Shown piece by piece: positions 1 to 9,051 of a stretch of DNA of 64,000 nucleotides. The notes under the pieces were generated by a model that was given only the letters and a program-made list of their open reading frames with translations, was not told the DNA's origin and did not search any database. The stretch lies in contig JAIYAP010000022.1 in the NCBI GenBank assembly GCA_027488935.1, forward strand, positions 124,001 through 188,000. The letters are read 5' to 3'. Origin of the DNA: Saprospiraceae bacterium. GTDB taxonomy: Bacteria > Bacteroidota > Bacteroidia > Chitinophagales > Saprospiraceae. Position numbers and translations under genes: made by a program. Each line of letters begins with the position of its first letter. The first letter of the stretch is position 1.

Positions 1-1
1 G

Positions 2-529
2 ATGTTTGCGGTATATATGCCGGGTTCTGTGCATTTTCAGCCCTTTCAGCTCGTTACTTACATGTTTATGCATGCGGACGTAATGCATATTGCTTTTAAC
101 ATGTTGTCGTTATATATATTTGGGTCCATGGTAGAAATGGTTTGGGGTCCCAAACGGTTTCTGTTTTACTATTTAGTTTGTGGCTTGGGTGCTTTGGCAC
201 TACACATGGCGGTGCAATGGTGGGAGTTATCGGCACAAGGCATCGATCCGCGCAGTTTTAATGGTGCTATGCTGGGTGCATCGGGCTCTGTATTTGGCAT
301 TTATGCCGCGTTTGCGTATTTGTTTCCCAACCAAATTATTAGTTTGTTGTTTCCTCCTATATCCTTGAAGGCAAAATATTTCGTTCTGATCATGGGCGGC
401 CTGGAGTTGTTTTATGGCGTACGCGGTACAGATTCGGGGGTAGCACATTTTGCCCATGTCGGCGGTGCTTTATTTGGGTTTATTCTGATCATGATTTGGT
501 ACAAAGGGCGCTTTCGCAACATGTTTTAG
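2..529 (+). CDS. Rhomboid family intramembrane serine protease, 5' partial
   Basis: This is probably a rhomboid protease that cleaves transmembrane segments of membrane proteins inside the lipid bilayer. The visible 175 residues carry the HxxxN motif of the second helix (H29, N33), the catalytic GASG motif (S94) and the catalytic histidine (H152, in AHFAHVGG), so the enzyme looks active. The reading frame is open to the window edge and a first transmembrane helix is missing, so the visible ATG at base 2 is probably internal and the gene is cut at its 5' end. A second rhomboid gene begins 47 bases after its stop. Confidence 0.9.
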   Translation: MFAVYMPGSVHFQPFQLVTYMFMHADVMHIAFNMLSLYIFGSMVEMVWGPKRFLFYYLVCGLGALALHMAVQWWELSAQGIDPRSFNGAMLGASGSVFGIYAAFAYLFPNQIISLLFPPISLKAKYFVLIMGGLELFYGVRGTDSGVAHFAHVGGALFGFILIMIWYKGRFRNMF

Positions 530-576
530 GGCAGTTGGCGTACTTTTATCACAATAACATTGCGAACAATTGTAAC

Positions 577-1512
577 ATGGCATTATTCAGGTCAATTTGG
601 GATGATTTAAAATATTCCCTGCGTACAGGCAGCATGGTAACCAAGCTGGTAGTCGTCAATTTTGCCATTTTTGTAGCGGTCAACTTGGGGTTTGTAGTAC
701 TCTGGCTCATCAAACTTTGGACGCCCATCGACCTTGAATACTGGGGTGCCATCCAGTATTTGTGTATTTCGTCCGACTGGCAAAAATTATTGATGCGGCC
801 CTGGACCATTTTTACGCACTTTTTTTTGCACGTAAATGTCTGGCATTTAGTAAATAATGTATTTGGGCTGTATTTGTTTGGTACAATCGTGGGCGACTTG
901 GTGGGCGAGCGCAGGGTATTGCCCTTGTATTTGATGGGCGGATTGGCGGGCGCTTTGGTATTCTTTATTTCTGCCAATTTATCGGCCTCTTTTGGTGATT
1001 ATGCGCTGGGGGCTTCGGCTGCGGTGATGGCCATGGCAGGCGCGGCCCTTACACTCGCACCCGATTATCGCGTGGCTTTGTTGTTGGTAGGCGAGGTAAA
1101 AGTCAAATATATTGTACTGGTGTTTGTGTTGCTCGATCTGGTAGGAATTGCCGGTAGCAACATGGCAGCAGGTGGTAATATCGCACATTTGGGCGGTCTG
1201 GCGATGGGTATTTTATTTGTTTTGCGTTTGCGGGATGGAAAAGACATGGCCGAAACCGTCAATACCCTGCTGAGCCGACTTCAAAACGTGTTCAAATCAA
1301 GGCCCAAAACAGCCAAACAGCAACCCAAACGCAAGGTTAAAACAGCGATTCGGGCTACCATGGGCAATACCGGCGGCAGTGCCAGTTCCGACCATAACGA
1401 TATGTCACACCAGCAGCAACTGGATGCCATTTTGGAAAAAATAAAAGATTCGGGCTACGAAAATTTGACGCAGGCCGAAAAAGACTTCCTTTACGACGCC
1501 AGCAAAAAATAG
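577..1512 (+). CDS. Rhomboid family protease with Bacteroidota C-terminal tail domain
   Basis: This is a second rhomboid-type membrane protein of 311 residues. It has HxxxN (H90, N94), a serine motif GASA (S147) where the family usually has GxSG, and the helix-6 histidine (H204 in NIAHLGG). After the membrane domain come a basic linker and a conserved tail, roughly residues 275-311, containing LDAILEKIKDSGYENLT, which resembles the small domain (DUF6576-like) at the end of many Bacteroidota rhomboids. I chose the ATG at 577 because the longer frame from 496 overlaps the upstream gene and adds a non-membrane stretch unlike rhomboids. It is tandem with the first rhomboid and probably co-transcribed. 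The Gly-to-Ala change next to the serine may alter activity. Confidence 0.88.
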   Translation: MALFRSIWDDLKYSLRTGSMVTKLVVVNFAIFVAVNLGFVVLWLIKLWTPIDLEYWGAIQYLCISSDWQKLLMRPWTIFTHFFLHVNVWHLVNNVFGLYLFGTIVGDLVGERRVLPLYLMGGLAGALVFFISANLSASFGDYALGASAAVMAMAGAALTLAPDYRVALLLVGEVKVKYIVLVFVLLDLVGIAGSNMAAGGNIAHLGGLAMGILFVLRLRDGKDMAETVNTLLSRLQNVFKSRPKTAKQQPKRKVKTAIRATMGNTGGSASSDHNDMSHQQQLDAILEKIKDSGYENLTQAEKDFLYDASKK

Positions 1513-1559
1513 TTCAGCAGCACCCTACACCTTTTGCACCAACCGCTACCTACCCGTAC

Positions 1560-2609
1560 ATGCGCCAAATTCTGAAGCATACCATCCGTATTTTCAGTGT
1601 GGCGGTCGTGCTGCTTACCCTGCTTGCCTACCTGTGTCCACTGATAAACCCCACTATATTTCGCTGGCTCGCGTTTTTTGGCACCGCTTTCCCCTGGCTG
1701 CTCTTGTTTAATGTAATATTACTGGCAATATGGACCTGGCGACTCAACCGTTTTGCCTTTTATCACCTGGGCGTTATTGCCTTTGGCTGGCAGTATGTCA
1801 CTGGGTTTGTTGGGTTTTCGGTGGGTAAAAACGAGGCTCCCAGTACGGCATATACAGTTGCCACCCACAACTTGGGCGGACTATATCGGGGGAAACGGTT
1901 CAATACCAAAGAAAGAGAAAGTGTGGCCGATGCATACGCCGCTTTTTTGCAAGAAAATGGCGTGCCTGATATTTTGTGTACCCAGGAAACAAGTGGCAAA
2001 TTTTACCGACTCGTTGCCCAAAAACTGGGGTACGAACACACGTTTAACCTCAAAAAAGGCACCGTGATTTTGAGCAAATTCCCAATGGAAGCAGGGGGCG
2101 ATATTCCTTTTGGCAAAACTGCCAATTCATCTATTTGGGTAGATGTGCGGATTGGGAAGCATTTGCTGCGCGTGTACAACCTGCACCTGCAATCGAACAG
2201 CGTGACTCAAACCACCGAAAAAGTAATCGACGAGCACGAGCTGGACGAAGGCGAAACCTGGAATACCATTGGGAAGGTGCTGGGCAAAGTAGGCAACGCG
2301 ACCAGTTTGCGCGCCGAACAAGCCGGTTTACTGCGCGAACACATCGAAAAATGCCCACATGCTGTGCTTATTTGCGGCGATTTTAACGACACTCCAAATT
2401 CTTACGTGTACGCAACCCTTTCGAATGGGATGAAAGATACTTTTAAGGAGGCCGGACTAGGCTTGGGTACTACTTTTGGTGGCGCCCTGCCGTTGTTGCG
2501 CATTGATTATGTGCTTACCGACCCAAAACTAGATTGTTATGCGTGTCGAACGATCCACGATTCCGCATTTTCTGATCATTTCCCGGTTTTTGTGCAAATC
2601 GGTTTTTAG
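1560..2609 (+). CDS. Endonuclease/exonuclease/phosphatase family membrane protein
   Basis: This is a 349-residue protein with two to three N-terminal transmembrane helices (residues about 8-90) followed by an endonuclease/exonuclease/phosphatase fold domain. Family motifs are visible: THNLGG (N104), CTQETSG (Q142, E143, metal ligand), GDFNDTPN near residue 273 and SDHFPVF near residue 337 (catalytic Asp-His). Such membrane-tethered proteins are common in Bacteroidota. The substrate (DNA, a phospholipid or another phosphodiester) cannot be told from the sequence. It follows the rhomboid pair by 47 bases. Confidence 0.85.
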   Translation: MRQILKHTIRIFSVAVVLLTLLAYLCPLINPTIFRWLAFFGTAFPWLLLFNVILLAIWTWRLNRFAFYHLGVIAFGWQYVTGFVGFSVGKNEAPSTAYTVATHNLGGLYRGKRFNTKERESVADAYAAFLQENGVPDILCTQETSGKFYRLVAQKLGYEHTFNLKKGTVILSKFPMEAGGDIPFGKTANSSIWVDVRIGKHLLRVYNLHLQSNSVTQTTEKVIDEHELDEGETWNTIGKVLGKVGNATSLRAEQAGLLREHIEKCPHAVLICGDFNDTPNSYVYATLSNGMKDTFKEAGLGLGTTFGGALPLLRIDYVLTDPKLDCYACRTIHDSAFSDHFPVFVQIGF

Positions 2610-2682
2610 CAGGAACATCATCCATTTGAACGCCTGCCGTTATTTTGCCTTTTATTCATCCAACTTTACTGCCCTCTATTTC

Positions 2683-3957
2683 ATGGCTATTCTGACATTA
2701 ATTTTGCTTACGCTGCTCAACGGCTTATTTTCGATGTCGGAAATCGCCGTCGTTTCCAGTAGAAAATTTAAACTAGAAAATGCCCTAAAGCGTGGGAAAT
2801 CGGGCGCGCGCATTGCCCTCGATTTGGCAGAATCGCCCACGCGTTTTTTATCTACAGTTCAAATTGGCATTACACTCATTAGTATCATTGTGGGTTTGTA
2901 CAGCGGCGAGGCCTTGGCTGGTCCGCTACAAAAAACAATAGAAAGCGCCGTTCCTGTGCTGGCGCCGTATGCCAAAAACTTGTCAATGGCCTTGGTGGTC
3001 ATATTTACCACGTATTTATCGATTGTACTGGGCGAATTATTCCCCAAACGCATTGGCATGAGTTACCCGGAAACCGTTGCCATGCTGGTAGCCGCCCCGA
3101 TGAGGTTGCTTTCGCGCATTGCCGCCCCCTTTGTTTGGTTGCTCACCAGCAGCAATGATGTGTTGTTGCGTTTGTTGGGCATCAATGCCAGCACCGATGC
3201 GATCGTAACAGAGGAAGAAATTAAAAGTATGATTTCGGAAAGCACCGAAAGCGGCGAAATACGGGAAATTGAGCAGGATATTGTGGAACGGGTTTTTGCG
3301 CTGGGCGACCGCAAAGTGAGCGCCTTGATGACCCACCGAAGCGATATCCTTTGGCTGGATGTAAAAGACAGCGCCGATCAAATTCGTGCTAAAATTGGTG
3401 CGGAAATCCACGGGGTTTATCCAGTGGCCGATGATGATTTGGATAATATTTTGGGTGTGGTGACCGTAAAGGATTTGTTTTTAAAAATGCACGATCCTAA
3501 CTTCAGTTTGCTGAACTGTATGCAAACGCCGGTTTATACCCCCGATTCCTCTTCAGCGTATAAATTGCTGGACGATTTTAGGAAACACCGTTTTCACTAT
3601 GGCGTGGTGGTCGACGAATTCGGTACCATTCAAGGCATTATTACCATGGATGACATCCTTGATGCGTTGGTGGGCGACGTAAGCACCCGTAACCAGGATG
3701 AATATACGATTGTAGAACAGGCAGACCACAGCTGGATTGCCGATGGCCAATACCCGTTTTTTGAGTTATTGCGCTATTTTGAAATCGAAGACAAGGCCTT
3801 TTCGGATGCCGATTTCAATACCATTGCGGGCTTTATGATTACCAAACTGGATGCTATGCCCAAAATTGGCGATCAGTTCGAATGGCAGCAATACCATTTT
3901 GAAGTGATCGCCATGGATGGGCGTCGCCTGGAAAGTATCCGCATCAAACGGGTTTAA
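2683..3957 (+). CDS. CorC/HlyC-type CNNM domain and CBS-pair membrane protein
   Basis: This is a 424-residue membrane protein of the family annotated as hemolysin, CorC or gliding-associated GldE, often linked to divalent metal transport. It opens with a DUF21 (CNNM) transmembrane domain (MSEIAVVSSRKFKLENAL near the N-terminus, GELFPKRIG about residue 110), followed by a CBS pair (about 200-320, with VTVKDLF and VVVDEFGTIQGIITMDDILDALVGD) and a C-terminal CorC_HlyC domain. The ATG at 2683 begins at the first hydrophobic helix. An in-frame upstream start at 2539 would overlap the preceding gene and is unlikely. Confidence 0.88.
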   Translation: MAILTLILLTLLNGLFSMSEIAVVSSRKFKLENALKRGKSGARIALDLAESPTRFLSTVQIGITLISIIVGLYSGEALAGPLQKTIESAVPVLAPYAKNLSMALVVIFTTYLSIVLGELFPKRIGMSYPETVAMLVAAPMRLLSRIAAPFVWLLTSSNDVLLRLLGINASTDAIVTEEEIKSMISESTESGEIREIEQDIVERVFALGDRKVSALMTHRSDILWLDVKDSADQIRAKIGAEIHGVYPVADDDLDNILGVVTVKDLFLKMHDPNFSLLNCMQTPVYTPDSSSAYKLLDDFRKHRFHYGVVVDEFGTIQGIITMDDILDALVGDVSTRNQDEYTIVEQADHSWIADGQYPFFELLRYFEIEDKAFSDADFNTIAGFMITKLDAMPKIGDQFEWQQYHFEVIAMDGRRLESIRIKRV

Positions 3958-3965
3958 AAAACACT

Positions 3966-5858
3966 TTAGTAAGCCCGTACATCCAGATTTTCCACAAAAT
4001 TCATAAACGCGCGGTTGGCAACTCGGTTACCGCCCGGTGTCGGATATTTGCCCGAGAAATACCAGTCGCCCGAGGTAAGCGGACAAGCAGTATGGAGGCC
4101 TTCGATGGTTTGAAAGATCAATTGCAAATCCGGTATAATGTGAGCTGGGCGCACGATTTCAGCTATTTTTTCCGACACTTCTTCATAATCAAACAGGTCG
4201 TATAGTTCAATCACTTCATTGCGCACCATTTCCACGGGGTGGTGTTCAGAGATTTTACACCGATCGTAGGCAGCATCGAGTAAGTGCTCCTGTTCGCTTT
4301 CTTCCAACAAACTGACCAGCGCCTGGAACGCGACAAAATCTTTCATTTTGCTCATGTCGATGCCGTAGCAGTCGGGGAACCGGATTTGGGGCGCACTGGA
4401 CAAAATAATGATCTTTTTCGGTTTCAGACGCGCCGTGATGCTCACGATACTATCGCGCAGGGTCGTACCGCGCACAATGGAGTCGTCGAGCAAAACCAGG
4501 GTTTCCACGCCATCCTGTACCAATCCGTAAGTGACGTCGTACACATAACTCACCATGCTGTTGCGCGATTTCTTATCTGCAATGAAGGTGCGTTGTTTTT
4601 CGTCTTTGTGCACCAATTTTTCAAAACGGGGGCGCACACTCATAATTTCTTCCAGTTTTTCCGGGGTAAGGTTATCGCCTAATTCCAGAATTTGCGCCTG
4701 TTTGCGTTTATTCAGGGCAGCATCCACGCCCTCCATCAAGCCATAAAAAGCGGCTTCTGCGGTATTGGGAATATATGAAAATACGGTATTTTTTAAGTCA
4801 AAATCGACTGCATCCAGCACTTTTTCTGCCAATTGTGCGCCTAAAGCCTTGCGTTCCTGGTAAATTTCGCGGTCGTTGCCCCGGCTGAAATAAATCCGTT
4901 CAAACGAACAGGCTTTCTTTTCGCGCGGCTCCACAAAAGGCAATTCTTCTACTTTGCCATTGTACTTAATGATGAGTGCGTGCCCGGGTTGCAGTTCGTG
5001 CACATTTGCATAGCGTACGTTGAACACCGATTGAATAGCGGGCCGCTCCGAAGCGCCTACCACAATTTCATCGTCCTGATACCAGTATGCCGGGCGAATA
5101 CCATTGGGGTCGCGCATTAAAAAAGCATCGCCATGGCCAATCATGCCGCCCAAAACATAGCCGCCATCAAATTTTTTGGTCGCACGGCGCAACAGGCGCT
5201 GAATGTCCAGGTTTTCAAAAATGCGCTGGTTGATGTCTTTATTGTTAATGCCATCGGCTTTAAACCAGGTAAAAAGGCGCTGCACCTCATCGTCGAGAAA
5301 ATGCCCCAACTTTTCGAGCACCGTCACGGTATCACTTTTCTCCTTTGGATATTGCCCCAGGTCTACCAGTTCCTGAAACAACTCATCCACATTGGTCATG
5401 TTGAAATTACCGGCCAGCAGGAGATTTCGGCTTACCCAATTGTTTTGGCGGTGAAACGGATGCACAAACTCGATGCTGTTGTCGCCGTGTGTACCGTAGC
5501 GCAAGTGGCCCATCAGAACCTCCCCCATATAAGGCATATTTTCGCGCAACCAGGCCGGATCTTGGCGCTGGGCTTCGGTCGTTGCATTGAGGCGCGTCCA
5601 AACCATATCGAACAAATCGGTGAGGTAATTGGGCGCATTGCTGCGTTTTCGGCTGATGTAGCGCTTGCCAGGCATGGCGTCCAACTTAATCGTAGCAATA
5701 CCAGCACCGTCCTGGCCACGATTGCGCATTTTTTGCATCAGCAACTGGAGTTTTTGAACTCCGTAAAAGGCGGTACCGTATTTTTTATGGTAAAATTCAA
5801 GCGGTTTCAGCAAACGCACTACTGCGATGCCGCACTCATGATGGATTGAATCACTCAT
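3966..5858 (-). CDS. Amidophosphoribosyltransferase-like protein (PurF-related, long form)
   Basis: This 630-residue protein belongs to the glutamine PRPP amidotransferase family, which transfers glutamine-derived ammonia to PRPP in the first step of purine synthesis. The N-terminal nucleophile cysteine is C9 in HHECGIAVV, exposed only after removal of eight residues. The Ntn glutaminase domain includes NRGQDGAG and GHLRYGTHG, and the PRPP loop LVLLDDSIVRGTT lies around residues 454-466. It is about 130-160 residues longer than ordinary PurF. The extra length includes an acidic and helical insert in the glutaminase half (about residues 165-230) and a loop before the PRTase domain. Bacteroidota often carry such a long PurF-like protein in addition to normal PurF, so its exact job is uncertain. 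A TACCTTTG box sits just upstream. Confidence 0.85.
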   Translation of the reverse strand: MSDSIHHECGIAVVRLLKPLEFYHKKYGTAFYGVQKLQLLMQKMRNRGQDGAGIATIKLDAMPGKRYISRKRSNAPNYLTDLFDMVWTRLNATTEAQRQDPAWLRENMPYMGEVLMGHLRYGTHGDNSIEFVHPFHRQNNWVSRNLLLAGNFNMTNVDELFQELVDLGQYPKEKSDTVTVLEKLGHFLDDEVQRLFTWFKADGINNKDINQRIFENLDIQRLLRRATKKFDGGYVLGGMIGHGDAFLMRDPNGIRPAYWYQDDEIVVGASERPAIQSVFNVRYANVHELQPGHALIIKYNGKVEELPFVEPREKKACSFERIYFSRGNDREIYQERKALGAQLAEKVLDAVDFDLKNTVFSYIPNTAEAAFYGLMEGVDAALNKRKQAQILELGDNLTPEKLEEIMSVRPRFEKLVHKDEKQRTFIADKKSRNSMVSYVYDVTYGLVQDGVETLVLLDDSIVRGTTLRDSIVSITARLKPKKIIILSSAPQIRFPDCYGIDMSKMKDFVAFQALVSLLEESEQEHLLDAAYDRCKISEHHPVEMVRNEVIELYDLFDYEEVSEKIAEIVRPAHIIPDLQLIFQTIEGLHTACPLTSGDWYFSGKYPTPGGNRVANRAFMNFVENLDVRAY

Positions 5859-5895
5859 ATAAATTGGTCAGGAAAAAATGCTTAGAATGAAGCCG

Positions 5896-5903
5896 CAAAG
5901 GTA
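5896..5903 (-). promoter_or_regulatory. Bacteroidota -7 box for the PurF-like gene
   Basis: The minus strand reads TACCTTTG here, an exact match to the TAnnTTTG element. It would place transcription start near 5892, about 34 bases before the ATG at 5858. No clear TTTG -33 element is seen. Confidence 0.5.
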
Positions 5904-6020
5904 CGGACTTCTTCTATAACAGCGGGGAAGAGGTTAAGTTAATGTAAACTAAACGTATTTTAAAAGACATTCAATTTCATTATTGAATAAATTTTAGCGC
6001 TAATCATTTGGCCGAAAGTT

Positions 6021-6028
6021 TACATTTG
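6021..6028 (+). promoter_or_regulatory. Bacteroidota -7 box for the amidohydrolase gene
   Basis: TACATTTG matches TAnnTTTG and lies 17 bases before the ATG at 6045, giving a very short 5' leader. The -33 element is degenerate. Confidence 0.45.
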
Positions 6029-6044
6029 CCACAAATCATTTTCT

Positions 6045-9035
6045 ATGCAGGCCAATTTGCGTTTTTTCATACTTATTGGAGGGTTATTCCTAAGTACTTT
6101 TTCTCAAAGTCAAACTACATTTCCTTTGCCCGCGCCATCTGATCCGCGCGAAGGATTGTATGCATTTACCAATGCGACTTTGTTTGTTGACTACAAAACA
6201 AAGCTCGAAAACGCCACTTTGCTGATCCGAAAAGGCAAAGTAGTGGCAAGTGGCGTCCAGGTAACGGTACCGAAAGATGCCGTTGTGGTAGATTGCAGTG
6301 GAAAGTATATTTACCCGGCTTTTATTGATTTGTATGCGCCGGGTTTTGGCCTTGTGACGCAAAATCCACTGCCCGGTCAAATCAATCCAAGCGCAAAAAA
6401 AGGCGCTTATGCCTGGAACGATGCCTTGCGTCCGGAATACCATGCCGCCCATGAATTCAGTTCGGATGGCAAAATGAATGCAGAATGGCGCCGAATGGGC
6501 TTTGGGGCCTTGCTTACGTTTAAGTCCGAAGGCATTGCGCGTGGCACGGGTGCCCTGGTCGCATTGAACGACGCAAAGGAACAAGAGAGCATTTTGCAGG
6601 GCAAAGCCGCCCATTTTTTGTCTTTTAGAAAAGGCCCAAGCAGCCAGGAATACCCCTCCTCCTTGATGGGTTGTATTGCCTTGTTGCGCCAAACCTACCT
6701 CGACGGACAATGGTACAAAGCGGAAGGATATAAAACCGAATATAACCTGGGCCTGGATGCCTGGAACACCGCGCAAACTTTACCCCAAATATTTGAAGCG
6801 AGCGACCGGCTGGATGTGTTGCGCATTGCCCGACTTGGGCAGGAATTTGGGGTTTCGTTTATCGTAAAATCGGCAGGCGATGATTATCAGCGCCTTGCAG
6901 AAATCAAAGCCAGCGGGCAGTCCCTGATTTTGCCCCTCAATTTTCCAGAGGGATTTGAGGTGAAAGACCCATTTGATGCCGAATTGGTATCCCTTAGAGA
7001 ACTCAAACACTGGGAAATGGCGCCTTCCAATCCGGCACAAGTTGCAGCGGCAGGCATTCCGTTTGTGCTTACCACCGCCGATTTGAAGGATAAATCAAAG
7101 TTCTGGGAAAATTTGCGCAAAGCCATCGAATATGGTTTGACCGAGGAGGCTGCGTTGAAAGCCCTGAGTTGGCAGCCCGCACAATGGTTGCATGCCGACG
7201 ACCGGCTGGGCAGCCTGGAGCAAGGAAAACTGGCCAACTTCCTGATTACCAATGGCAATATTTTCAAATCAGAAACAAAAATCCTGCAAAACTGGACCAA
7301 AGGAAACGCTTTTATCTTGAAAGACCCTGCCGATCAACTGCCTACAGGAATTTTGGGCGAATATCAAATGCAGCTGCAGGAAGCAACAGCCATCACTTTG
7401 GTAATTAAAGGCAGCCTTGATGCGCCAGAGGCTCACTTGCTGATGGGAACGGATACGACCAAACGCACCAAGGTGAATTTCACCTTCGACAATGGCCTGT
7501 ATTTCCTCTCCTTCGCAGCCGATTCTACCGAAAAAAGCCTCATCCGCCTATCCGGTGTGCTGGATGGAACCCAATTCAACGGTCGGGGCCAAAACGGCGA
7601 CGGACAATGGATCAACTGGCGGGCAGATCGGACAAAAGCAGGAACAGAAAGTGCATCCAATACCAAACCCGGTACGCCCAAAACGCCGCCCCAAATGGGT
7701 ACCTTAATGTATCCTTTTATCGCTTTTGGCCGACCAACCCTGCCCGTACAAAGTAACTTTTTGGTGCGCAATGCGACGGTTTGGACCAATGAGCAAGCAG
7801 GCAATTTAGAAAAAACCGATGTGCTGGTGCAAAATGGCAAAATCAAAAAGATCGGAACCGGCTTACCGGCCATGGCGGGCGTCACCGAAGTAGATGGCAA
7901 CGGCAAATACCTCACCGCGGGCATTATTGACGAACATTCGCATATCGCCGTGGCGCGCTCGGTGAATGAGGGCGGACAGGAATCGAGCGCAGAAGTGCGC
8001 ATTAGCGATGTACTGGACTCAGAAGACATTGATATTTATCGGCAACTGGCGGGCGGCGTTACGACGAGTCATATTTTGCATGGCTCTGCAAATCCAATTG
8101 GCGGTCAAACCCAGTTGATCAAATTGCGCTGGGGGTACGCACCAGAAGCACTCAAATTTCAGAATTGGCCTGGATTTATCAAATTTGCCCTCGGCGAAAA
8201 TGTAAAACAATCAAATTACGGCGATGGTCGGCGCTACCCGCGTACGCGCATGGGCGTGGAACAAACCTTTATCGATTACTTCACGCGGGCAAAAGAATAT
8301 GGTCGGGTTAAAAAATCGGGCAATCCGTATCGTAAAGACCTAGACATGGAGGCCTTGCTGGAAATTATTGAAAAACAACGCTTTATCACTTGTCACTCTT
8401 ATGTACAATCCGAAATTACGATGATGATGCGGGTGGCTGAGCGTTTTGGATTTAAGGTCAATACATTTACCCATATTTTGGAAGGATACAAGGTGGCCGA
8501 TAAAATGGCGGCACACGGGGTAGGCGGAAGTACGTTTAGCGATTGGTGGTCTTATAAATACGAGGTAATTGATGCGATTCCGCAAAATGCCAAATTGATG
8601 GCCGATCGCGGTGTGGTGGTGGCCATCAATTCGGATGATGCCGAAATGGCACGCCGCCTGAATCAGGAAGCGGCAAAATCGGTTCAATATGGCGGCATGA
8701 AAGAAGCAGATGCCTGGAAGATGGTCACGCTCAATCCAGCCAAACTGCTCAAAATAGACGATCGGGTAGGGAGTATTAAGGAAGGCAAAGACGCCGATTT
8801 GGTGCTTTGGACCGGCAATCCGCTATCGGTATATGCGCGGGCCGAAAAAACCTGGGTGGATGGCACCTTATTTTTCGACCTGCAGGAAAACCAACAAATG
8901 CAAGAAGCCCTGCGGCTGGAGCGCAACCGCCTGATTCAAAAAATGCTGAATGTCAAAAACGGCAAGGAAGGCGGTGACCGCCCGGCCCCATCCAAAAAAT
9001 ATTATCACTGCGACAGCGACGACGACGAAGGTTAA
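6045..9035 (+). CDS. Exported tandem amidohydrolase-superfamily protein
   Basis: This 996-residue protein starts with a signal peptide (residues 1-23, cut near SQSQ) and holds two amidohydrolase-like halves. The C-terminal half is the convincing enzyme: it has the metal-binding HxH in IIDEHSHIA (H631, H633), FITCHSYVQSE and FTHILEGYK, and a late Asp region INSDDAEMA, ending with NPAKLLKIDDRVGSIKEGKDADLVLW. The N-terminal half keeps the fold signature (KYIYPAFIDLYAPG, residues about 88-100; ADDRLGSLEQGKLANFLI) but has no HxH. It is therefore probably a non-catalytic or structural domain. Such proteins of about 1000 residues are common in Bacteroidota periplasm; the substrate (perhaps a dipeptide or cyclic amide) is unknown. 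Confidence 0.87.
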   Translation: MQANLRFFILIGGLFLSTFSQSQTTFPLPAPSDPREGLYAFTNATLFVDYKTKLENATLLIRKGKVVASGVQVTVPKDAVVVDCSGKYIYPAFIDLYAPGFGLVTQNPLPGQINPSAKKGAYAWNDALRPEYHAAHEFSSDGKMNAEWRRMGFGALLTFKSEGIARGTGALVALNDAKEQESILQGKAAHFLSFRKGPSSQEYPSSLMGCIALLRQTYLDGQWYKAEGYKTEYNLGLDAWNTAQTLPQIFEASDRLDVLRIARLGQEFGVSFIVKSAGDDYQRLAEIKASGQSLILPLNFPEGFEVKDPFDAELVSLRELKHWEMAPSNPAQVAAAGIPFVLTTADLKDKSKFWENLRKAIEYGLTEEAALKALSWQPAQWLHADDRLGSLEQGKLANFLITNGNIFKSETKILQNWTKGNAFILKDPADQLPTGILGEYQMQLQEATAITLVIKGSLDAPEAHLLMGTDTTKRTKVNFTFDNGLYFLSFAADSTEKSLIRLSGVLDGTQFNGRGQNGDGQWINWRADRTKAGTESASNTKPGTPKTPPQMGTLMYPFIAFGRPTLPVQSNFLVRNATVWTNEQAGNLEKTDVLVQNGKIKKIGTGLPAMAGVTEVDGNGKYLTAGIIDEHSHIAVARSVNEGGQESSAEVRISDVLDSEDIDIYRQLAGGVTTSHILHGSANPIGGQTQLIKLRWGYAPEALKFQNWPGFIKFALGENVKQSNYGDGRRYPRTRMGVEQTFIDYFTRAKEYGRVKKSGNPYRKDLDMEALLEIIEKQRFITCHSYVQSEITMMMRVAERFGFKVNTFTHILEGYKVADKMAAHGVGGSTFSDWWSYKYEVIDAIPQNAKLMADRGVVVAINSDDAEMARRLNQEAAKSVQYGGMKEADAWKMVTLNPAKLLKIDDRVGSIKEGKDADLVLWTGNPLSVYARAEKTWVDGTLFFDLQENQQMQEALRLERNRLIQKMLNVKNGKEGGDRPAPSKKYYHCDSDDDEG

Positions 9036-9051
9036 ACCATAACACCCTATT

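Noticed and set aside
5133-5849. 238-codon open frame opposite the PurF-like gene
   Set aside because: It is antisense to a well supported conserved gene and its translation shows no family features.
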